Assembly (NCBI RefSeq): GCF_012650175.1
Contig: NZ_JAAILI010000071.1
Location: 1 to 41,482 of the forward strand
DNA length: 41,482 nucleotides
Reading direction: 5' to 3'
Source of the DNA: Sphingomonas sp. S2M10
Lineage (GTDB): Bacteria; Pseudomonadota; Alphaproteobacteria; Sphingomonadales; Sphingomonadaceae
Shown here piece after piece: positions 38,001-41,482 of the stretch. The position numbers were made by a program, and so were the translations under genes. A model generated the notes under the pieces. It had not been told where the DNA came from, searched no databases, and worked only from the letters and a program-made list of their open reading frames with translations. Numbering within the stretch: position 1 is the first letter of the stretch; each line of letters starts with the position of its first letter.

Positions 38001-39052
38001 ACCATCACGAACCCGGCCGTGCCGGCGGTGATCTGCGCGCCCCGGTCGACAACGATGTCGCCCTCCAGCGGATTGGCATAGGTGACGCTGGTGTCGGTGA
38101 CCTTGCGCATTTGGGCCGAGACCAGCACGCCCGGGCCACTCGGATCCGTTGTCGCATTCAGGCTGAGCACGCCGTTGCCCTGGCCGAACAGTCCCGCGCT
38201 GAGAAAGGCGCGGTTGCGCTCCGCGACGCTGAGCGGCTGCAGCTTGGACTGCGCGTCCTTCTGCCAGCCATTGCCCAGTTCCAGCGTGCTGGCGAGCAGC
38301 GAATGCGTATTGATCTGGCTCTTTGCACCGAAGATGATGCCGGCCTGGTTCAGCACCACCACGGTGCCGTCTGCCTTCATGTTACCGAGGATCAGGCTGG
38401 GGTTCACACCATTGGTGACGCGGTTCACCGCCACCCAGTCGGCCTTGGCGACGCCGTTCTGCTTCTGGTTGAACTGCAGTGTGGTGTTCTGACCGACGTT
38501 GAAGCTGTTCCAGGAGAGCAGCGCCCGATCCTGCTTCTGGTCGATCGACACGACGGTGCGGCCGTCCACCACCGTCTGGGTCGGCAGGCCCGCGCCTTCC
38601 CAGGTGTTCAGGCCCGTCGCGTCGTTGGCGGCCGACACGCTGACGAGCAGAGCGTTGGCGCGATTGGTGTCGCCGGCCGCGCCGGCGGCGGCAGCCTGGC
38701 GGACCGCTTCGATCGGATCAAGCCCGTCGGCGGTGAGCCCGTCGCCCGCGCCGGAGCGCGCGATCACCTGCCGCAGCGCGCTGGCATAGGCGCGAATCTG
38801 GGTCACGCGCGCCTGACTGGATTGCTGTCGCGCGAGCGCCGCCTGCATCGTCGGCGAGCGCGTTGGCGTTGCCTGGCCCGCCGATGCCGTTTCGGGCCGG
38901 GGCGCGCGCGCGCCACCGCCGAGCAGCGCGGCGGCGGTCTGCGCCTGCGCCGGAAGCGCGCCGAGCCCAGCCGCCAGCGTCGCGGCGCTGACCCCCAGCA
39001 GGAACATGGCACGGCGGCGACGGCGCGCAAGCGGCGCACTGCGAACGATCAT
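26015..39052 (-). CDS. Giant filamentous haemagglutinin-like protein (TPS domain, DUF3739)
   Basis: A protein of 4345 residues. An Arg-rich N-terminus and hydrophobic core end in ALPAQAQ (near residue 38), a Sec signal; another in-frame ATG is at 39007. The haemagglutination-activity (TPS) domain spans about residues 125-290, with LLSWNSFNVGQNTTLQFNQ and LNQAGIIFGAKSQINTHSLL. The usual NPNGI motif reads NQAGI. A very long region of GG-D/N beta-helix-type repeats follows. The C-terminal part, with GGNVSILGPGGDLIAGS and VNADNFKAAGAITGVP-like segments, fits DUF3739. I see only six cysteines, in three close pairs: 2349/2355, 3021/3027 and 4332/4343. It is probably a secreted or surface-bound fibre. 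No TpsB transporter gene adjoins it. Confidence 0.85.
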   Translation of the reverse strand: MIVRSAPLARRRRRAMFLLGVSAATLAAGLGALPAQAQTAAALLGGGARAPRPETASAGQATPTRSPTMQAALARQQSSQARVTQIRAYASALRQVIARSGAGDGLTADGLDPIEAVRQAAAAGAAGDTNRANALLVSVSAANDATGLNTWEGAGLPTQTVVDGRTVVSIDQKQDRALLSWNSFNVGQNTTLQFNQKQNGVAKADWVAVNRVTNGVNPSLILGNMKADGTVVVLNQAGIIFGAKSQINTHSLLASTLELGNGWQKDAQSKLQPLSVAERNRAFLSAGLFGQGNGVLSLNATTDPSGPGVLVSAQMRKVTDTSVTYANPLEGDIVVDRGAQITAGTAGFVMVTAPRISVSGAISAVDGQVSLQAGRIIPFQPSGGANSDPDPYVRGYKLVTYQVEMPADISQYVPGPGDGNIHVDGVIRSQRGYLSLGTATFGAIDIDGYLEATTSVSRNGKIELLAGTVTLGGSDDPSRAAGLAILPDLTGETIPQGSTAQPPAFKSSQIVVGTAFRPPAGSPSLFGQIMAGSFSMGTNTMLYAPNADVRVGSASADPTGGSFFGILTSRIDVLKGAVIDVSGLKDVQHEVADNIIAVTPVKRNELSDTPNYREVAVGDNFSLNGATLYLDSRVSGVRDDGVAWVGSPLIQGGALASQIPASVSDLMTKGGTVHLGTTRIPVADRSIAAADAPAIHIARDALIDVSGGWIHYAGGTVRTSRLLTDDGRIVDIADADPNDKFVGVVDGLTTVQPRFGVVRNYLTAASQSTRYEASYDEGRDAGVLSIATMAATMDGSVFGNAFAGARQILGSVRPALKSAIAGDTRLLQRSKFDLPSGAGLSILSYGDTIVYHGVRGAAEADGSELLLSDTMLNNAGLAALSLTAAGSVTFAGNQLSSMAGRDIVAVTAASDVQLTPGGTLSVIAGRTIRFDGKVSAPSGTIVAETQLAGVLGTSLAAVQSNGSAFRAGLYGDGSGDDIRIGGYVSDPGDVRPFDLVVTGALSTAGLWVNDYLDRDGAFGSAFQDGGTISLTSARKVLPSVALPSSSGARAVDLSGSILVRGGLDVSAGGYVTPAGALRLDGKGGNVSIVNATTYASLLATWNNPEAPILSYPFDTYGPSIGTAPVARSTVDLSGATITGFGFAGGGTFALTAPDIGFGSDTRDGSTHIGLDFLAKTGFGTLSLTSNRSRIVDGLFANDPGAKSALLETSRFMIGAGETLDLTQRVLPSILTVDQARDLRGLATGARLLDQPGMAPIAPAADWDRRAAHLVLSGLTELDVMAGGAIIGAPQASITADKLYNAGSIVLRGGTIRQRNDLTADVIATGLGVRDVDLGGQGLGDAFGGAAGAQSGFSASALNAAAVRDALGQRVLTNAELVSLRGEDRLVYFLGRLDADQGMVLAAGSQTDLSGVALFDPRARAVAGAQLRAGRVLDGGSISLAAGTLVGRTSFGVTVATDRGSTLIRDDRAAVNIGGASAVYDQALTGGLYAPYREWSAAGTISALGGGTLGTTAILAKGGAAEAEGGTLEWLRPVLGSATAGAADYLSTDMIGRSGFDTVVARGGLTLDGNFVLSLRKRFAVTSSDPLAVLNAPDANVTVRATQGTSAAVFAGAVQFASRNRLNTTADVAPTRGTGDATVFFGGGAAGIDFTGGIRFDDSIGTLAFKTPGDIRFVGVADRSGLSNLINVYSGGVQAGNNLSFDAYRTYAATGAGNLQALLEGSTNGFATAAYTVLAGGTLTVGSSYVQANVPTPLSAGSHLVLAARDIVQNGYLAAPLGLLELGASWTNTVRFGSGSTTIVSGEGLTVPYGSTTDKNEYYFPTQPRPITAMPSGALRLAAGSIVQDAGATFVGRGGGDVVGYQFQPGVGGSRDVLDRFNRDEFSANGFDPATGLGYQYADQRQVFALVPMSQANAKAGFDPVLSADYGAAGPVDLYGSGAGRTVILDSAPGLAAGEYLLLPAKYAAVIPGALRVVENSDIGAPVPSQSTTLLDGSIVVGGRYGFAGNGISESTRHSFTVQSKDVFAKFSTIQPVSGTATLVDAATRNGVARSRAPLDAARVVLSPLTELRIAGLFDTRPATGGQAGQFDITGTNIAIVAAEDAGNTPAGTLRLTDTALNNLNAPSLLIGGLRGSASDGSTQLTLTAQSLSIGSGASLRGAELLLGVSGAGSMLSVADSASITASGTLGAESSGDYKATTGGSLLRVAVGGERLVNRTGSGGSTLQIGAATLRGDSVALDSSGTFAVSDAASITATRAAISGAAIRFDASPTAADAPGVVGAGLEAKLGEARQLTIRSAGAIRFSAGAHRFNDLVLDSASIALTADAAPGDTLQLIAGNVTLRNKLAATDGCAVTGFCGAGASLTIDASTIGFGAGAVRAAGFSGGVTLTGRDGLYVDDKGSFGSGSAALRLVAPFLTDRSAVSDPRTQVVRPEYSFLTSGDFSLRATGTNLAATPIGNATPGARIGIGASDARVATVSIDGALIRATAGVIDIQSAGDIRLTGASLQTPGYLATFGDKDDPVTIAANGGTLNLLSAGGGIRIDAASRLVVDSGAGTAGMLNLLASRGTVELAAALNGGVSGSRTASLTLDSGTGGFDLAGFVARYGTLFGGDLAIRTGIGDLALDAGQTLKAGNVALTADGGTVRIGGTIDTSGTSLAGLSASDAAKVRVNGGDIALWGADGVSLLAGARLDTHTSGYADTDSRVAHAGDVTIGIGRDTASLSIATGAVIDAGARRTQAALAAGQPGTRLVPETITDAATGARVTVYRYAEADAGGSVTLRAPVIGAAGDKVAVGLHGSIQGADTVQLEGFTRYNLDTMLSSGLYAGITAATDGTILLDFGADSSNSGGKFNPFTQDFQLADGGRSMVRFIRNFAVSAVDGSDLGGVRLRPGVELVAAGAIKTSSAWNLAAASFSDAQLQAAVAAGDLVRNAELSTASQTRYTVVAGREGELLDRHASFLYRVGGAARGEAPVVTLRAGGNLTIDRSISDGFFTFRDLSDPAYVSYQLGGGDRATPPALRLQCGSTGNCGTVASYQDYPGTTPPASLGAITITLATIVAPAAAGAAAPLAIAGNGAAGGGSGQNALGFAELFPLLDGNVAMHSSDVRLAGGAGAALSANPLQVDRGTPSAVTVSGEYGYGLTATRGTTSFAGALQLAYLPTAGSTVRFALGDTFSQSDTVGGLNQLSPDAYTQLSWGSTTGLGADARTAALAWFAGKSYRLVGSSPSNATGIIAPLSDVVAFLQSFETTFQAGLASRRSGYPAPLSPALTSYAGADQAYVRSYVRSGDGNISVAAAGNIDLQGTATAEYRQINGTLASQPSFLGAGQFGAAALYTAGVRVASVPLSGRVIGTGAVLTLQPDSPYLANALTSRTFVPTPTALTNTLAVLARGGGDVRLDAGMDVLARRENWTDNAVGAAIGKLPDTVGTSTQLWRVGSIGADTEVGLAARYFTSGVGALAGGDVRVQAGRDIVDLTIALNSGITTTLAGGSKTMLTFGSGDLSVSAGRDLLAGRFDIASGAANIVTGRDIAAWGTELARISNDPAHLRVRLSDATVRLFAGGSATLNSVSALGVQSGPIQDVTGDIAVLANAFRDANAAAAGFFSPSASVSLQANGAVGITESASGYPTAYGIQTQLWPDISSNPTAYVQVLPPSLTLSSLADTVSIGNAATAQMLYPSVTGQLNLFSQRDITNLSLAMSDVDPGLIGGAWAISREIVPYRLPIVSPQTSDGELRYQHSQGLTHQNDSQPIRIYTNQDLVNAALFLPKQARVTAGGGITNLFFQGQHLAAADITRIRAGGDISGVVSAGLLPYVQSNNFILGGPGTLIVEAGGNIGPFMSSANVLGREDGQLYSFGGGVRTVGNDLNPWLGTQGADVSVRFGMTQGADYAALRDTYLNPANFAKLDGDLFVQATDAFGNLQPDRTRPVYLAKLATWLRDHARDAFVEVFGAQPFTSDAALADAAYGKGAALYAAFAKVDPLRQQDFLINGLLFGEIAAVGVPSGPSYQQYVRGYRALQMLFPTRLGYTDNLAGYTVDPATVTPDHPLGEPVRALVNGQPAAATKVHTGDLDLRLATIQTAQGGNVSILGPGGDLIAGSTIRTADQPNRRETGFSPFPSSSLLYAGQGVVSGYNSRAITSVPLGYEGILTLQGGSINAFTDGDVTLNQSRVFTQRGGNITLWSSNGDLAAGQGPKSASSFPPVTVRLDNDGNAEVNSAGSVAGAGIGTFKASPEDPAADVILIAPVGTVDAGDAGVRASGNVVVAAARVANADNFKAAGAITGVPAGTANVVVAPVVDPSRDIRALVRDASRAPEQGDQRSIITVKVLGPVTDGVCPPGGSSDDPDCAQ

Positions 39053-39095
39053 CGGGAAACTCCGATCAGGGTGCGATTGGAACAGGGACAGGCGT

Positions 39096-39159
39096 GGCGG
39101 CGCGCTGCGGCGTGGCAGCGCGCCGCCCCAGCGAGGGGCGGGACCGGGAGCGATCCCGG
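39096..39159 (-). repeat. Two hairpins between the porin and haemagglutinin genes
   Basis: The 112-bp gap contains a perfect 13-bp GC-rich stem (39096-39108 with 39115-39127, 6-base loop) and a 6-bp stem with a GCGA loop (39144-39159, CCGGGA/TCCCGG). Neither is followed by a T run on the minus strand. They are therefore more likely to slow RNases or processing than to act as full terminators. They could set different levels for the two genes on one messenger. Confidence 0.55.
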
Positions 39160-39164
39160 ACGCA

Positions 39165-40979
39165 TCAGAAAGCGACGCCGAGGTCGAGGTGCAGCACGTC
39201 GATCGCGAGCGGCGGCCCCGACACCTGATTGGAGCTCAGCCAGCGGCCGCCGAGCGTCACATGCTCGAACGGTGCCCAAGCGCCACCGATGAAATAGCCC
39301 TTGGCGTTGGTGCCGCCGAGATGGAAATCGGAATCGGTGAAGCTGTCGAGCGTCGCGTCGCTCTGGAGATATTTGTACGCCAGATTGACGGCCCAGGCAC
39401 CCTTGCGCGCGCGCCGCGGGTTGACCGAGAACAGCGCCGGATCGCCAATAGAGAAGTAGGCTCCGAAGCCGTCATTGCCGCCCACGAACCGCGCCGGGTT
39501 GGTCCTGTCGCAGGCGCCCTGGAGCGGGTTGCTCGGGTCGGTCAGCACGACATTGTTGAGCGGCTGGGTGTCGGCGCCCTCCTTGCAGAGGTTCTTCGGA
39601 TCATAGCCGAAATTGTGCAGATAGGCGCCGGTGAGCTGCGCGATGATGTGATCGGAAATCGGCAAGCTCACCGTGCCGTTCACGTCCAGAACGCGATAGG
39701 CGAATTTGAGCCCGAGGAACTGCGGCTGCGACGGATTGGCGGGATCGTCCGGCCGGCGGAAATCGAAGCGGCGCAGGAACATGAACGTGTTCCCCTTGGT
39801 CGCGTAGAGCGGCCGCAGCGCATCGGTCGAGCATTCGACATTGTTGGCCGAATAGACGTCGCACGGCTCCGAGATGTGGCCACGCATGTAAGTGAAATTA
39901 TGATAGCCCGCGCTGAGATCGACCTTCAGGCCGTTACCAAAGGTCTTGGCGAGCTCGAGCTGGCCGGAAAACAGATAGCGATCGCGGAAATTGCGTTTGT
40001 TGATCGCGGTCGAGGGATAGTTGATGTCCTCATACTCGATCGGGAAGGCGCCGCCGCGTACCTGCACCGAGAACCCGTGATCGCCGATCAACCGACCCAG
40101 ATCGAGCTGGCCATAGGCGCCGTCCAGCGCCAGATCGGGGTCGAACAGCAGGTCGGTCGTGCGGAAGGGATTGTCGAAGCGACCAACCATGGCGGTTACG
40201 CCCGGCACGAGCTCGCCCTTCACATAGGCATTCTGGATCCACAGGTCGCGCTTCCGGAAGCCGCCGGTCAGCGTCGCATTGGTGGAGATCGGCCCCGCAT
40301 TGTCGCCGCTGGCAAGCTGGAAGCCCAGCTCGAAGCGATCGGCCACCGTCGCAGTCATGTTGATCCGCGCCCGGACCTGAAGGTTGTTGATCTTGTCGCG
40401 CGTCGTATTGAGCGATGGCAGCAGGTCGTTCACCGGATCGTATGGCCCCCCGGTATTGAACTGCGGCACGTCGAAGAACGCCTGGGCGTTGTCCTTGCCG
40501 AACAGCGCCGAGGCCGAACGGAAGCGGAAGTCCCCGTGGATCTGGAAATTGTTCACCCAGTCCGGCGCAGCCTTGTCGGGGGCCGCCCAGCCTTCAGCCT
40601 TGGCCTGCGCCAGCACCTCGGTGCGCAGTTCCTCTCGGATCTTGGCGCGCACCGTTTCGGGAACATAGGGCACGCGAACCGTGCCCGACGGCGGCGGCGG
40701 GAGTTCGGACGCCGCCTGCTGCACCGGCGCGACAGCACGCGCCTGAGCGGCGCGGGCCTGGGACGCTTCCGCCTGGGCCTGGGCGAGCAGCGCGTCGCCC
40801 TTCTCGCGGGTCAGGATCTTCTGCTCGACCAGCAGGCGCACCAGATTGACCATCGCGCTGTCCGACGGCGCGTCGACCGCCTGCTGCGCGTAGCCCGGCG
40901 TCGCCCAGAGCAACGCCAAGGCGGCCACGCCGACGGCGAGGCCCAGCTTGTGCCCACCCGATTTCCCCTGCACGAACAT
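39165..40979 (-). CDS. Putative outer membrane porin (Porin_5-like)
   Basis: A 604-residue protein with GGGGAAG upstream of the ATG at 40979. The signal peptide ends near residue 31 (ATPGYA). Residues 40-130 are helical: MVNLVRLLVEQKILTREKG, an Ala/Gln-rich coiled-coil-like stretch, a Pro-rich spacer and VRAKIREELRTEVLAQAK. From about 140 (FQIHGDFRFRSASALFG) a beta-barrel follows, with alternating strands and many aromatic residues. The last residue is Phe (HLDLGVAF), the usual signal for the BAM machinery. It matches the Porin_5 group of putative porins. It lies between the TonB-like gene (28-bp gap) and the haemagglutinin-like gene. It could be a solute porin or, more speculatively, the exit route for the giant protein. 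Confidence 0.8.
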   Translation of the reverse strand: MFVQGKSGGHKLGLAVGVAALALLWATPGYAQQAVDAPSDSAMVNLVRLLVEQKILTREKGDALLAQAQAEASQARAAQARAVAPVQQAASELPPPPSGTVRVPYVPETVRAKIREELRTEVLAQAKAEGWAAPDKAAPDWVNNFQIHGDFRFRSASALFGKDNAQAFFDVPQFNTGGPYDPVNDLLPSLNTTRDKINNLQVRARINMTATVADRFELGFQLASGDNAGPISTNATLTGGFRKRDLWIQNAYVKGELVPGVTAMVGRFDNPFRTTDLLFDPDLALDGAYGQLDLGRLIGDHGFSVQVRGGAFPIEYEDINYPSTAINKRNFRDRYLFSGQLELAKTFGNGLKVDLSAGYHNFTYMRGHISEPCDVYSANNVECSTDALRPLYATKGNTFMFLRRFDFRRPDDPANPSQPQFLGLKFAYRVLDVNGTVSLPISDHIIAQLTGAYLHNFGYDPKNLCKEGADTQPLNNVVLTDPSNPLQGACDRTNPARFVGGNDGFGAYFSIGDPALFSVNPRRARKGAWAVNLAYKYLQSDATLDSFTDSDFHLGGTNAKGYFIGGAWAPFEHVTLGGRWLSSNQVSGPPLAIDVLHLDLGVAF

Positions 40980-41007
40980 CTACGTCTTCCCCTTTGATCC
41001 CGGCACG

Positions 41008-41482
41008 TCAGAAAGCGCGCCGACCCTGCACGGTGATTTTCTGTGGAAAGGACATTGCCGCCGGGGGCGGGGTGAGCCCGCGCACCGTTTCCAGCAATGC
41101 AATGAGTTGCCTGGCCGCCTGCTCGCCTCCGCCGCCGCGACGATCGACGAGCCGGACCCCGGTCACCTGCCCGTCGCCCGTCACGCTAACCGCAAGATCG
41201 GCAGAGAAGATCAGCCGGCGCAGCTTGTCGTCGCGTCGCACCCGTTCCTGCAGCGTGCTGGTCAGATAGTCGGTATAGACGGCCACCGACATGCCGCCCC
41301 CGCCGACGCCGCACGGGGGCGCGAGGCAGGTGCCGGTGCTGGCGGGCGATCCCCTGCCCCCGCCCGTACCGGATGCCATGCCGTAGCTATCCGTCCCGGC
41401 CTCGGCCGGCGCGTTGATCTGCATCGCCGAGGCGACGGGTGCCGACGCGGCCTTGGTCGGTTGTGCCTCGGCCGGGCTCGGC
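41008..41482 (-). CDS. TonB-like C-terminal domain protein (partial)
   Basis: The frame is open to the right edge, so the N-terminus is outside the window; the ATG at 41424 is internal or an alternative start. The visible upstream part is Ala/Pro/Gln-rich (PSPAEAQPTKAASAPV), as in the periplasm-spanning linker of TonB. A Gly-rich stretch with two Cys follows, then a domain with YLTSTLQERVRRDDKLRR, LAVSVTGDGQVTGVRLVDRRG and LTPPPAAMSFPQKITVQGRR. This resembles the TonB C-terminal fold. It may energise an outer membrane partner, most simply the porin encoded 28 bp downstream. ExbB/ExbD genes might lie beyond the edge. Confidence 0.65.
   Translation of the reverse strand, partial: PSPAEAQPTKAASAPVASAMQINAPAEAGTDSYGMASGTGGGRGSPASTGTCLAPPCGVGGGGMSVAVYTDYLTSTLQERVRRDDKLRRLIFSADLAVSVTGDGQVTGVRLVDRRGGGGEQAARQLIALLETVRGLTPPPAAMSFPQKITVQGRRAF

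Noticed and set aside
26015..39052. Contact-dependent toxin (CdiA-type) identity for the giant protein
   Set aside because: The C-terminus is a DUF3739-like, repeat-rich end with no VENN-type boundary, no distinct toxin module and no small immunity gene behind it.
1..41482. CRISPR arrays, tRNA or rRNA genes, insertion sequences or phage genes
   Set aside because: I found no regularly spaced repeats, no tRNA-like cloverleaf, and no transposase, integrase or phage structural gene in the window.

Overview
The window looks like chromosomal DNA of a Sphingomonas-like alphaproteobacterium. It is GC-rich with strong G/C third-position bias. It carries a SleB-type cell wall hydrolase, a Hint_2-type protein, a DUF3739-type filamentous haemagglutinin and a type II secretion operon. 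The genus is an inference from gene content; no rRNA or tRNA gene is present to confirm it. Most genes are on the minus strand.

Region 1 (1-7745) is part of a surface polysaccharide cluster. It holds a left-truncated DXD glycosyltransferase, a TPR-glycosyltransferase-methyltransferase fusion, a Wza-type export lipoprotein, two related GT4 glycosyltransferases and a KpsT-like ABC ATPase between them. An AT-rich divergent promoter region lies at 5645-5817. The permease, the chain polymerase and most sugar-synthesis genes are not in view.

Region 2 (7953-10024) is a small mixed block: a short AraC-type regulator, a membrane-anchored protein of unknown function and a SleB-family hydrolase. A perfect 10-bp inverted repeat sits between the last two.

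Region 3 (10015-22131) is a type II secretion operon read on the minus strand in the order gspE-F-G-H-I-J-L-M-C-D-K. Nearly every junction overlaps, so translation is probably coupled. The secretin has a lipobox, so it may place itself in the outer membrane without a pilotin. Divergent from gspE, across 540 bp of AT-rich regulatory DNA, is a secreted PstS-like phosphate-binding protein that is unusually long and looks highly expressed. It is the obvious candidate substrate or partner of the secretion system.

Region 4 (22339-41482) is a minus-strand run. In transcription order it encodes a TonB-like C-terminal-domain protein (cut by the right edge), a Porin_5-like outer membrane protein, a 4345-residue filamentous haemagglutinin-like protein, a SEC-C/TPR/sulfotransferase protein and a Hint-domain protein, ending at a strong hairpin. 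No TpsB (FhaC/ShlB-type) transporter accompanies the giant protein in this window. The porin and TonB-like proteins occupy the place where one would be expected. The sulfotransferase carries a perfect SEC-C zinc motif, which suggests it may meet Sec-bound clients such as the giant protein. This five-gene group is the best candidate for an undescribed surface-protein system.
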